From Cyanophora paradoxa (taxonomy: Eukaryota; Glaucocystophyceae; Cyanophorales; Cyanophoraceae): a stretch of 64,000 nt of DNA. The number at the start of each line of letters is the position of its first letter. Positions within the stretch are counted from its first letter, which is position 1. The DNA is taken from NCBI GenBank assembly GCA_004431415.1, contig QPMI01000695.1:7501-71500 (forward strand). Direction: 5' to 3'. The position numbers and the translations under genes were made by a program. The notes under the pieces were generated by a model. That model was not told the DNA's origin and made no database searches. It saw nothing but the letters and a program-made list of their open reading frames with translations. Below are positions 1 through 9,694 of the stretch, piece after piece.

Positions 1-19
1 ACGCATCTAATGTTACTAA

Positions 20-1235
20 ATGAAAAAGAAAACTAAATCTGCGGCCGCGGCCCCCGCCGCGGCAAAAGCAGCCCCACCTACAAAGGCGTCCGGCAGCAAG
101 CCGACGGGCCAAAAGAAACAAAATGCAACCAAGCTGCAGCTGAACAAGAAGGCCGGGGCGCGGGACCCGCGGCGGCTGCGACGCTCCGTCTGGAGAATGT
201 CTTTCCCCCAGACTGTTCCCGAAGGTGGCGACTTCATAGGGGACGAGCCGGCTATCAGGAAGCAGAAACCGGACGGGGTGCTGAGGACCATGACCTTCAA
301 CACGAGAGGGTCCAGCGCCTACAAGCTGCAGCAGCTAGAAGAATTCTGCTGCCGCTGGACGTCGATGTAGCGGGCGTGCAGGAGCTGTCGATGACAAGGC
401 CCCAGATGGCCGCCGCCCTGAGGTCGAGAGGGAGGACCCGCTCCAGCCGGAAGGCGCGATAACGCACGGAAAGCTCCTGTACACGCTAAAATCAGGAGAC
501 GGAACGCGAGGGAGCGGCGCCGCTCTCTGGGTCGCGCCGCAATGGGTCAAGCACCTCACGACGAAGTACGAGGTCCAGGGCCGGCTGATCGGATTCGAGC
601 TCCGCTTCAAAGGGAACCTCCAGCTCTTCGTGGCGAGCGTGTACATGCCCGCGTCCGAGAGCAAAGCTGCGCATCGCCAGGATCAGGAGAAGGTCGTCGA
701 AGAACTGACGAAGATGTACGACGACTTCTACGAGCGTGAAAACGCGCACCTGCTGCTCCTGGGAGACTGGAACTCGGTCCCGGTCCGTCGAGCTCGCGCA
801 TCCGAAACGGCGCCCTGGCCCAGAGCCACAAAGCCGAACGGAAGTGGTGGCACACGATGATCGACTCGTGGGACCTGCGCGACGCCGGGATGTCCCACGC
901 GGCGAAACATGATGACGGAACTCTCTGCGGAGCACGCGAGATCACGCACCGCACCCCGCACGGAAGCAAGGGCCAAGGGGCGTCGGTCGGGGCGGCGGCG
1001 GCACCTGTGCCGTCAGACGGCGTAGACGAGTCAGAGGACGCGGAACGCGAAGCAGAGGAGGAAACGCCGGCTGACCTACCAAAAGATGCGCTCTGGCACG
1101 CGGCGCGCATCGATGCAGTGCTGGTCTCGGAATCACTGGATCACGTGCTCCTCAGCGCGCACACGTGCCCCGCGTGGGTCGATGCGCCGCACGACTCGGA
1201 CCACTATCCAGCGTTCGCGGACTTCGACCTGAAGG
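20..1235 (+). pseudogene. LINE endonuclease domain (APE/exonuclease-endonuclease-phosphatase), frameshifted
   Basis: The ATG at 20 opens a basic, lysine/alanine-rich N-terminus, then the endonuclease starts at about 287 with TMTFNTRGSS. The catalytic Glu is seen in VAGVQEL (near 372-392, after a frame change), the Asp/Asn pair in LLLLGDWNSVPV (near 751-786), and the SDH-type end in DSDHYPAFADF (near 1195-1227). These are the order and residues of APE endonucleases, which nick target DNA for LINE integration. The parts lie in at least two frames, so this copy is broken. Between about 990 and 1070 there is an acidic insert that is not typical of the domain. Confidence 0.8.
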
Positions 1236-2665
1236 AGGCGGGCATGACAGCGCCGGTGGGACCGAAGCCAGAACCGAAACCCGGGCCACCAGTATTTGAC
1301 CCGGACGGCCTGAAGCGCACACAAAACGAGAAAGATGAGCTGAAAAGAGAGCTAAACAGGCAGCTCGGCGAAGCTGTCGGGGCGGACCTTGACGCCGTCG
1401 GCGAGGGCACGCCGGAAGAGCGTCTCGAACGACTGAGCCGCATCCACGCTGCGTGCGCGAGCCTTGTTCAGGAGGTGGCAAAGGAACATCTATGCATGAG
1501 GGGCCGAGGGGGAAGCCGACCAAGCCGCGCAACCTGCCGTGGCAGGCGAAGGCCGACGCCAGAGTCGCCCGCATTCTCGCTGCTTGGAGGAAGGAACCAG
1601 GCGGGATCCGTCGGAGCTGACGGTCCAGGCGATCGAGAAGCTGCTGCACTACGTGACCGCCAGGGAAGGCCTCCGACCCTTCCCGCTCCGTCCGGCTGAA
1701 CGGCGCCAAGCAAGGGCTGAGCAAGGCTCACCGCCGCCCGGATCCCCACATGCGCACTCGAGCTCGCACAGCTCACAAGGCTCGCGCAGCGGTAGCCCCG
1801 CGCCGGTCCCAGCCGTACCCGGTCCCAGGTACCCCCGGCTGATCAGGAAGAGGACTGGGCCGAGGTGCACCGGCGGCAGCTCAAAGAAGACTGGGCGACC
1901 TTCTTCCGGGAGCTGAAAGTATGGCGAAACCGGACGCGGCACGACCTGCAGAAAATCCGCCGGGCGCTCCAGGCGGAGGACGTCGAGAGGGCATTAAAAG
2001 AGAGGCTAGACAAGTTCATGGACGGCCGCCAGCTCGGATCCTATATAGCCGCGGTGCTAGAAAAGCCGCGAAACCGCCGATCATGCACATCACGCGTGTG
2101 TCCAAGGACGGAAAAACGTATGAAATCTACACGGAGCCTGAGGAAGTGAAACGACTCCTAAAAGAGCACTGGCGGAAATGGTGCCGGCGCCGACGCCCAC
2201 GCGTGGGCTGCACCCCAGAGACAATACCGGAAAGCGCGCTGAAGGATAGCATGGGAAAGAACTGCTCGACTTCTGGAGGTTGGAATACGAGCCAAAAGCA
2301 TACGCGGATCCTGAACTATTCCGAAACGACATGTCGGTGCCGAGCGAAGGCGAGCTCGGCGACTACATTAAAACGCTAAGAAACACGGCAGCCGGGCCGT
2401 CGAACTTCTCGTATGCTATGGTAAAGTTCCTATGGGCGCCGGTGCCCAAGCCGAAGCCCAAAGACGGTAAGGGCGACGAGGCCGGTGGCCCAGCGCCGGA
2501 GGGCCCGAGCCCAGCCGACGAGAGCGCCGAGGAGGCCACGGAAGAGGAGCCCGTACACTGGGGCCGGAAGCTGCTGCTCTCGCTGGTGGCTGAAGCGATC
2601 CGCCTCCGGGACCTGCCGGATGCCGTGTGTCAGGGCAACATTCTCGGCATTACTAAGAGCCGGGA
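1236..2665 (+). pseudogene. LINE inter-domain linker, decayed
   Basis: Coding-like fragments in shifting frames link the endonuclease and the reverse transcriptase. Visible pieces include a charged, coiled-coil-like segment (about 1320-1490), a basic segment (about 1865-2150), and a stretch just before the reverse transcriptase (about 2280-2670) containing an acidic proline-rich insert. No catalytic motif is recognised. The position fits the variable linker of LINE ORF2 proteins. Confidence 0.55.
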
Positions 2666-3208
2666 GTGGACGGGGATATCGAAAATAACCTGCGACCGAT
2701 CACCCTGCAGGAGGTGGCCTTGAAGCTGACCACTGGCCTCCTGAACGCGCGCCTGTCCCGGACAATCCATCAGAACGGGCTCCTGAAAGGGGCCAACTAC
2801 GGCTTCAGACCTGGTTGCTCGACGGACGACGCCCTCCACGTCTTTAACGCAGTCCTCGAGGACGCGAAGGAGTTCAAGAAGCCCCTGTACATCCTGCTGC
2901 AGGATATCAGGCGAGCGTACGACTCCGTCTCGTGGGAGAGCATGGAGCTCTCGATGCGGAGGCTGAACGTACCCGAGGGGTACATCGAGCTCCACAGGAA
3001 CATATTCCGGCGCCGCAGGGCGCGGGCAATCTCCGGTCACGGCCTCTCCGACGAGTTCGAGCTCGAGTGCGGGCTGCCGCAGGGCGGTGTCGAGTCGCCG
3101 CTGCACTGGCTGATCTTCTACGATGCCCTCCTCTGCGCGCAAGAGCGCCTGGATCAGCACGAGCGCCAGCACGGAAAGAAGACGGCAAAGACGACCAGCG
3201 TGAGGTAG
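2666..3208 (+). pseudogene. LINE reverse transcriptase fragment
   Basis: About 180 codons are open. They show non-LTR reverse transcriptase blocks in order: ENNLRPITLQEVALKL (block 1-2), YGFRPGCSTDDAL, LLQDIRRAYDSVSW (first catalytic Asp) and CGLPQGGVESPLHWLIFYDALL. The frame then ends without the second catalytic Asp pair. LINE reverse transcriptases copy the element RNA at the nicked target; this copy cannot be complete. Similarity to the RTE/L1-like group is plausible, but I cannot assign a clade by eye. Confidence 0.85.
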
Positions 3209-3856
3209 ACGGCTGGCGCGCCGAGCGGCGGCGCGAAATGGGTGTCGAGTTGGCGTTCTCGGCGGGGGGCCTCGTTGCCGGCCATTCCGTAGGAGATTCA
3301 GGAGCGCGCGCGTTAGGGGATTGCTTCTATGTTGTCTCCGGTGCGGCGAGGAGCGCCGCGGGAGCGGCCGCGGCGACGTCGGCTGGCCGCAAAGTCGGCC
3401 GGCTTTCGCGCAAAGCCCACGCCGCCACGCGCCGCAGCGTTAGTGAACGCGCGGAAGCCTTGGCGTGGCACACTGGCGCGGCGACGTGTTCCGTCAACAC
3501 GCGGACGGCGCCCGGCCCCCGCTCCCTTGCTTGGCGCTGGAGCTCATCGGCGCTTTCTCATTTCGTTCCGCTCCTCATCTCCTCGCAGTCGAGTCGCTAG
3601 ATGGCGGGTCTTTTCCACATGCAGGGAAGCTCAGGTCTTTCCGTCGACCTTTGCTTGTCAGGCGTAGTGCCTTTCTTGCCCTCCGCTATACGTGGGTCTT
3701 CCCTAGGGCGGACTTCCACGTCTGGAGGGTGTTTGCGCGCTCTGTTTGCCTTCATCGGTCTGCGTAGGGCGCTGGGCTTTTTCTGCAGGTGTATCTTTCG
3801 GCCTCTCGCCCCATTTGTAGATATAGGACGTAGATAGAATTTCTCATCACTTAGAC
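3209..3856. other. Region after the LINE; no gene recognised
   Basis: GC-rich sequence with scattered open frames that have no recognisable domain. It could be the LINE 3' part beyond the last frameshift or its 3' untranslated region. Confidence 0.3.
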
Positions 3857-3952
3857 AGAGCACAGCACTCGACGGTCCTCAGTGTTATCTAGTCGGAGAG
3901 ATAAATTGGGCGATGTGAAACTCCTAGTAGTTGTTGTTGTGTGCTAATGCAA
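3857..3952 (+). repeat. ~95-bp repeat, copy 1
   Basis: This copy and the one at 4580-4674 match over about 95 bp with few differences; both contain GACGGTCCTC, ATCTAGTCGGAGAGAT, TTGGGCGATGTGAAACTC and GTGCTAATGCAA. The copies lie ~720 bp apart in the same orientation just after a LINE remnant, so they may be LINE 3' ends, a SINE sharing that end, or a tandem duplication. Confidence 0.8.
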
Positions 3953-4579
3953 ATCCTTCCGCACTGAGGCGCGCGGGCGCGAGGCCGACGCGCCGCCTGA
4001 CGATACGGCTGGCAACGCTCGCAGGAAGCGCGCGGATCCGGAGCCCCGGCAGCGGGAACGCTGCAGGGAGTGCGGTGCCCTCGAGTCCCGCCACCAAGGC
4101 GGGGAAACCCTAGCCCTCTCACACCTGAGCTGCCCGCCAGACGACTACGGCTGGGTCCGGGCTTCAGCGGCCATGCAAGTATACGACCATACGAACAGGT
4201 ATGCTTGGGGCGTGGGCACACAGAGGGCGCGCCCGCGCTAGAGGGAGACACTGGGGGATTGCGGTCTGGGGGCGGGGCCGGAGGACGCAACACCAACAAA
4301 TGGAGGCGGCGGAGGCGACGGCAGGAGGCGGCCAGTAGCCCAATCTACTGGGCTGGCGAGGAGCCTGGCACACGGCGCGGCGAGGCCCTTGGGCAGCGCT
4401 GGCGGCGGACATACCATGATTGGGAGTCTTTTGTAGAGATAGGACCTCGTAGCCGGGAGTTTAGGTTGGTTTAGAAATCGATACAGCTAGCTTCCACATC
4501 ATTAGTATTAGTTAGAAACCTCCTTAGCTAGATATCTAGACACGAAACCTTCAAACCTTTCGTTCATTTTGTACTTTCT

Positions 4580-4674
4580 AAAGCACAGCATACGACGGTC
4601 CTCGATAGTATCTAGTCGGAGAGATTTATTGGGCGATGTGAAACTCATTGTAGTTGTGTTGTGTGCTAATGCAA
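4580..4674 (+). repeat. ~95-bp repeat, copy 2
   Basis: Second copy of the repeat at 3857-3952, same orientation, differing mainly by small substitutions and a 3-nt length change in the GTTGTTGTT part. The sequence between the copies (3953-4579) is GC-rich with no gene recognised. Confidence 0.8.
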
Positions 4675-5105
4675 GAGATTTAGCCTGAGGGACTTCCTCA
4701 CACTTGGATGTCACGTGACTCTTGTCCAGCCCAAACAAGACAGTATCAGGCCTCGATGCCATGATGCCTTCAGTGTCTGCGGGAGACTCTGATCATGAGA
4801 GCTCGAGGGCGAGCCTCGGAGGCAGGGAGGCGCCGGCGGTCAGCATGGCAGGAGTGCCACGGTGCCGCGGGTGGGGCAGAGCGGCGCGGCGCGGCGCGGC
4901 GCGGGGCAAGGAGGGTGGGGCGTCGTTGGGTGGCGTTTGGCGGGTCGGGCGGGGCCGGCGGGCGGGGCGGCGGGGCGCCACTCAGCGGCTGGCGCAGGGC
5001 GCGGATGAAGCGAATGAGGAAGTGAGGAAGTTAAGGAGCAACGGCGCGTGGAGCGCCAGCGGGTTGATCGGAGGCGGGGCCGGGGGCGGGGTGGGCCGGG
5101 GGGCT
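4675..5105. other. GC-rich intergenic stretch
   Basis: No convincing gene. It contains a GCGGC run near 4882-4900 and GGGGC-rich sequence. It lies downstream of the glycosyltransferase gene that reads leftward toward it. Confidence 0.3.
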
Positions 5106-5111
5106 CAGTGC

Positions 5112-5290
5112 GAGATGAGGAAGGCGTCGTCGAGGGAGACGACCTTCCAGGGGCTGCGGCGGGAGACCACCTCGCACCGCACCTGCCGCCCCCGCCCCTC
5201 GGCCCGAGAGGCGGGGGCGGGCAGCAGGCGGGGCGCGCCCGCGTGCGGTTGTGCCGCAGGAAGGTCGCCAGCTCGCGGGGCGGGGAGAAG
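5112..5290 (-). pseudogene. Second copy of the glycosyltransferase last exon
   Basis: On the minus strand this ~180-bp stretch repeats the last exon at 5376-5560. It has the same LRHN-like start on a run of arginine/alanine codons, the same VR-EVVS stem, and an SLDD motif, but ends in SLDDAFLISH and a stop rather than SLDDTFYLWP. A short internal duplication puts a second VVS before SLDD. It could be an alternative 3' terminal exon of the same gene or a dead duplicate. Its sequence is clearly diverged from the other copy, so it is not a simple assembly artefact. Confidence 0.6.
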
Positions 5291-5375
5291 GCGAAGGAGA
5301 AGCCAAGGAGAAGGCGGGCGGGGTGATGGGGCGAGGGCGCGGGGGGCGCCGGCGGGGCGGGGCGGGGCCGGGGGC

Positions 5376-7632
5376 TCAGGGCCAGAGGTAGAAAGTGTCG
5401 TCGAGGGAGACCACCTCGCCCCGCACCTGCCGCCCCGCCCCTTGCGATCGGCCCCGAGAGGCGGGGGCGGGGGCGGGGGCGGCGCGCGCCCGCGTGTGGT
5501 TGTGCCGCAGGAAGGTCGCCACCTCAGCGACCAGGCGCCCGATCTGCAGCGCGGGGCGGGGCGCTCGGCGGGGCGGGGCGGGGCGGCGGGGCGGCGGACG
5601 TTGCTGGAGAAGGTGACGACGGAGGCGCCGCACGTCGCCAGCGCCACCACGTCCACCATCGCAGCCTGCCCGCCCCGCCCCGCCTCGCCCGCGGCCCGCG
5701 GGGCGGGGGCGCGGGGGCCACCTTCCACTCGCGCGTGCGCGTGCCGCCCCTCCGCCGCTCCCGCAGGTGGCCCGCGTGGTCGAAGACCTGGCCCCGCCGG
5801 CCCGGCCTGAGCCGCGGCTCGCCCCGGCCGGCGGGGCCCCGCCCACCGCGCGGTCCTTCCCGGGGCGTGGAGGAAGGCGTAGCGCGGCTCGTACGCCCCG
5901 CCTCCTCCCGCAGCACCGCCGCCTCGTCTGCCCCCGCCCCTCGCCGCCCGGCCGCCGGCGGGGCGGAGAGGGGCCGGGGCGCACCAGTGGCGACGAAGAG
6001 GAGGGTCGTGTCGAGGGCGCGGAGGAATGGCCCTGCCCGCTCCACGTACTGGCCGGGCCGCCCCGCCGGTCGGCCCCGCCCGCGGGGGCGCAGCGGGCGC
6101 GGCACCCGGGCCAGCGGCAGCGGCCTCGCCTCCGACTTCTTGTCCTGCCGCCTGCCCGCCCGCTCGGCGGCCGCGGGCGCAGGGGCGCCGGGGCGGGGCG
6201 GGCGGACCGGACGTGGATGGAGACGCAGGGGGCGCCGGGGGCGAGGCCGGCGGCGCGGAGGCCCTCCTCGAGCCACGCCGCGCTCCGCGCGTTGAAGCGC
6301 AGCAGGAACGCGACGACCTGCCGCGCCGGCACGTGAGGGGGCGCCCGCGCGGGGGCCCGCCCGGCCCGGGGCCGGGGGCGCGCCTGGGCGTGGGCCCACT
6401 CGGGGCCCCACTTCTCGAAGCCCGGGGGCCGCGCCTCGCCGGGGGACGCCACGGAGCGCGCGAGCGCCGCGTCGCTCCACGCCGCGAAGTCGTAGTAGAG
6501 GACCGTCTTGTTCGCCTGCGCCCCGCCGCCGGCTCGACTCCGAGGCGGGGGGGCGAGGGGGCCGGCGCGCAGCACGCCTCCTGGTTGCGGAGAGAGATGG
6601 GCGCCGCCCCGCTCTGCAGGTCCCCCAGGTCCGAGAGGCTGCCCCGCGCCGGCGCGTGAGGCGGGCTGGGGGAGGTGCGCCGCGGCCGTCACCGCGTGGC
6701 CGCGCCGGCGCACGAGCAGGTGGAGAGCGGGAGCATGTGGCAGTCGAGGCTGCGGCACTCCTCCGCGCAGAGATCGTGGTCCGCGTATCTGCCGCCGGGC
6801 CGCCCGCCCTCAATCGGGCGGGGCGGGGGCAGACTCTGAGAGGGGCAGCGGGGGCGCGCGCACAGCCAGTCTTGGTGCGGGGCCACCAGGAGCACGCGCC
6901 GCGTCTTGAGGGCGAGTCCCAGGGCGTAGGCCATGTGGTGGAGCTCCGAGCCGAACCCTGCGCCCGCCCCAGGGCCCCGCCCGGGGTCACGGCCGCGGGG
7001 CGTGCGGGATCCGGCGCGCGCGCCTGCGGCGCCGAAGCGAAAGAGGAGGAACTGCGACACGCGGGGGCTGCAATCCTCGCGGGATCGGTACTGGTTCCGG
7101 TAGATGACGCGCTGGGGGCGTCGGCGCGGCCGCGGGTCGACGTCAGACGGCAAGACGCGGCCGCTGGGCGGCTCGCGATCGGGTCGACGCCGCAGCAGGT
7201 CGAGCGCACCCGAAACTCACGCATCGCTTCAAGCTGCTCGTCGCTCGCGCGTCCCGAGCCGAGGGCGAGCGAGTAGAGGAAGTCGTATCGCGGGATCGGC
7301 AGGAACTTCGAATGCGTCTCGTTGGATGAAACCGAGCTCGACTTCGAATTCGGGAGCGCAAGCTGCGCGCGGGAGGAACTCTGCAGAAGCTTCCGCGGCG
7401 TCCTATCTCCGTGATCGATGTCTGGAGTGGGCGTCGGCCCTGGCAGGCGCGAAAGCTCCGAATCCAGCGCCCGCATGACCAGCGAAGCTGCGCGCGAACC
7501 GTCGGTGCCGAACACCCTCGACGCAGCGAGCGCAATCGCACCCAAACGAAAGGAGCTTAGGGCCAGAATGATGAGCGGCGCGGCCAGCAGCAGCTTCAAC
7601 CAGCGGCCGTAGCACCGTGGCCGGAGGCGCAT
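5376..7632 (-). CDS. FUT8-like (GT23 family) fucosyltransferase, multi-exon
   Basis: The ATG at 7632 opens a short cytoplasmic tail and a hydrophobic segment (about residues 12-36), the type II anchor usual for Golgi glycosyltransferases. Further exons in shifting frames give VIYRNQYRSREDC, GFGSELHHMAYALGLAL (FUT8 has GFG-QLHH here), a Cys-rich ECRSLDCHMLPLSTC, WLEEGLRAAGL, and IHVRRQDKKSE across a GT-AG intron near 6160-6210, matching the HVRRTDK donor-binding motif of FUT8. The end has VVTFSSNV and SLDDTFYLWP, matching FUT8 TFSSQVCR and SLDD-YY. The family transfers fucose from GDP-fucose, in FUT8 to the core of N-glycans. The acceptor here is unknown. Exon edges are not all fixed, and very GC-rich introns interrupt the gene. 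Its start faces the plus-strand gene at 8090, suggesting a shared promoter region. Confidence 0.75.
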
Positions 7633-8089
7633 CGCCGAATCCCTCGTATAGGTGCCGCAGGGCGCGCCCCGCGGCTGGCGCTAGATCACCCGCGCGCGCA
7701 GCAGACTCTTCCGGCCGGTCCCGGCCCCCACGCCCGGCGCCTGCGGGGGCGCCGGGGGCGCTGCCAGTAATTACAGCGGCACTAGCTGTGCAATTGCAAC
7801 ACGCTGTTGCTGTGACGAACGCGCGCTCAGCGACGCAGCGCTGACGCTGGTGATTGGGGGTAGTTGTAGTCCTAATTCAGGGGGTAAGCGAACACAAGGG
7901 AGCTGCCTCTGTGGTCCTAGACTGCGGATCCGGAGCTGTGCACCAAGCAACACGGAAGTTTGCACCAGGAAACACGGCAGCTTTCGCTGAGCCGCGACCG
8001 AGTCCCGAAGTCCCGAGGTTCGAAACGACCTCGCTCAGTCCGGCGGCCTGCAATGGAATCCAGGTGCGTGAAAGTGTCCCCGCCCGCGC
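7633..8089. promoter_or_regulatory. Divergent intergenic region
   Basis: This ~450-bp gap separates the start of the minus-strand glycosyltransferase from the plus-strand gene at 8090. It is less GC-rich around 7770-7990 and has short repeats of GCAATTGCAAC / GTTGCTGTGACG type. No TATA box stands out. A bidirectional promoter is inferred from position only. Confidence 0.3.
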
Positions 8090-8571
8090 ATGCGAGTGCC
8101 TCAGAGGCGCAGCCGCAGGCGGGCGGCGAGCTACATCGAAGAGACCGCACGCCTGGCACGCTTGGCCCTCGGCCCGACGGGCGCGCCCTTCGAAGTCCCC
8201 CGACACGCCTTCGCCGCGGCTGCGCGTGCGCGGGAGGCCGCTGGAGTCGCGGCCTGGGACGCGCCGGTGCGCTTGCCCGCCTCGGCCCGCGCCGCGCTCG
8301 GGGCCCGACCGGGCGCGCGGCGCCGGCGCTCGCGCAGGCGCCCGGCGGCGGGCTCCACGACGGTCCCTGGGTCCGGGCCTATCCCTTGCCGGGGCCCCTC
8401 TATGGCGCCGGGCTCCAGCCTCCGGCGCCGCCGGCCGGAGCAGGCCCCTCTCCCGTCCGCCTCGGGGCCGGGGCTGTGCCCGCGGGGGCAGAGGGGCCCG
8501 AGTACGCGGGCCCGGCCGCCCCGCTCCCCGCCGTGCACGTGCGCCCCCTCCGCCCCCGGGGCCGCGCCTGA
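8090..8571 (+). CDS. Hypothetical alanine/proline/glycine-rich protein
   Basis: Two stretches read like exons. The first (about 8130-8275) gives an amphipathic alanine/arginine-rich segment containing ETARLARLALGPTGAPFEV and AAWDAPVRLPA. The second, in another frame (about 8345-8571), is proline/glycine-rich with GPWVRAYPLPGPLYGAGL and ends at a TGA at 8569. An intron between about 8276 and 8344 would join them. No known domain is seen. It lies 270 bp upstream of the RWP-RK exons, so it could also be the N-terminal part of that gene if the stop at 8569 is spliced out. The start is not certain. Confidence 0.35.
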
Positions 8572-8603
8572 AAGCCGTTCGACGTTTCACAGCCCTGAAC
8601 GTG

Positions 8604-8690
8604 TTAACTCTGAATTCGTTAGTTCTTGATACGCACTGTTTCGTAACTCTGGACCTGTTAGCTCTAAATTCGTTAGTTCCTGATATGCAC
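8604..8690. repeat. Pair of 33-bp direct repeats
   Basis: Positions 8604-8636 and 8658-8690 match at 29 of 33 bases (core ATTCGTTAGTT, TGATA-GCAC). They lie in a small AT-richer island between the gene ending at 8571 and the RWP-RK exons. Possible regulatory repeats; function unknown. Confidence 0.85.
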
Positions 8691-8839
8691 CCCATAAAGC
8701 CTCGAAGTCGGCGAAGGGTCTCAGTTTCATCGAACGAGCCCGCCCTCGCCCCGCGCCGCGCTCGGCCCTCGGCGGACCGCGCGGCTGCGCGCCTCCCGCC
8801 CGCCCTCGGCGCGCTCACGCCCCGCCTCCCGCCAGCAGG

Positions 8840-9379
8840 GGCCGGCCCGGGCGCCCCCCACGCGGGAGGCCATCGCGGACCTCTTCCACCTCCCCGTCCC
8901 CGTGCCCGCCCCGCCCCGCCCGGCCCCGCCCCGCCCCGCCTGGCGCGGGCCGAGGCTCGGGCAGGAGGCGGTGCGGGCGCTGGGCCTGGGGACGACGACC
9001 TTCAAGCGGCTCTGCCGCGAGGCCGGCATCGGCCGCTGGCCCCACCGCAAGCTCGACGCCCTCGCCCGCTGGGGCGCCCGCGCCGACGTGCCCGCCCGCC
9101 CCCCGCCCCCCCGCCGCGCGCCGAGGCGGGGCGGCAGGCGGCGCTGGCGCTGGGGCCGGGGAGGCGCCGCGGGGGCTCGACCGCGCGGCCCTCGCGGCGG
9201 CGCGGCGCGCGCTGCTCGCCGCCGCCGCCCGCGTCCGCGCCGACCCATCCGCCTCCGGTGCGCCCCCGCCGCCCCCGCCCCGCGCCCGCCCGCGCCCGCC
9301 CGGCGGCCCCGCCCGACCCGCCGCAGTGACCGAGCCGGTGTTGCTCGTGCGGAAGATCCTCGGGCCCCACGGGCTGTAG
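8840..9379 (+). CDS. RWP-RK domain transcription factor (partial model)
   Basis: The first clear exon reads REAIADLFHLP up to 8895. A 69-nt GT-AG intron (8896-8964) is removed in frame, and the next exon starts EAVRALGLGTTTFKRLC and goes on to CREAGIGRWPHRKLDAL. Joined, this is a complete RWP-RK domain, including the RWPxRK signature that names the family. RWP-RK proteins are DNA-binding regulators of nitrogen response and gamete or egg identity in green plants and algae. After the domain the frame changes (intron near 9085-9130), giving an alanine-rich helix (LDRAALAAARRALLAAAARV), a proline-rich stretch, and the end VLLVRKILGPHGL at a TAG (9377-9379). The N-terminus is not resolved, and the protein appears short and of RKD-like rather than NIN-like size. 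Confidence 0.7.
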   Translation, partial: GRPGRPPRGRPSRTSSTSPSPCPPRPARPRPAPPGAGRGSGRRRCGRWAWGRRPSSGSAARPASAAGPTASSTPSPAGAPAPTCPPAPRPPAARRGGAAGGAGAGAGEAPRGLDRAALAAARRALLAAAARVRADPSASGAPPPPPPRARPRPPGGPARPAAVTEPVLLVRKILGPHGL

Positions 9380-9694
9380 CTGCCGCCGGGGCCCGCCCCG
9401 CCCCGCCCCGGGGCCGGGGCCCCCTCCGCCCCCGCCGACGCCGACGGTGTCGCGGCATTCGCGTTCTGAATATTAATGAAGATATGAATATTGCAATTTG
9501 TATCCAATGATTGAGTCGACATGTGCACTTGGACAAGCTTGAGTCTACAAAGACGGAACTAAACGAACGAGGGAAGAAGAATCAAGGGACGGGCACACAC
9601 GTATTACGGACAGGAAGCAAAACAGCAAAACTACACGAGCGACCGCGGGGGAGGAACGATCAAGAGACGGGCACACTGTGACTCACATGTTGAT
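9380..9694. other. Intergenic, AT-richer
   Basis: This gap holds an AT-rich patch (9461-9510) and an imperfect direct repeat: CAAGGGACGGGCACAC... TTACGGACAGGA (9583-9614) is echoed by CAAGAGACGGGCACAC... TAACGGACAGGA (9660-9716). No gene is seen. Confidence 0.4.

Larger units (their letters stand above)
1..3208 (+). mobile_element. Decayed non-LTR (LINE-type) retrotransposon
   Basis: This stretch carries an APE-type endonuclease followed by a reverse transcriptase on one strand, the order expected of a LINE second ORF. The reading frame changes several times (near 350, 790-860, 1480-1860 and 2270-2670), so no intact protein can be made. The reverse transcriptase stops after the GLPQGG block, before the usual A/FADD catalytic block. 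There is no zinc-finger or poly-A tail that I can see. The element may begin upstream of the window. An old, inactive copy is the simplest reading; some frame changes could be assembly errors. Confidence 0.85.

Noticed and set aside
5524-7632. 702-codon uninterrupted glycosyltransferase reading
   Set aside because: Only the first part and scattered pieces in this frame look like protein. Conserved motifs lie in other frames, so introns must be removed.
7854-9329. 491-codon plus-strand ORF across the RWP-RK region
   Set aside because: The RWP-RK motif is in a different frame; this frame is Pro/Arg-rich composition noise.
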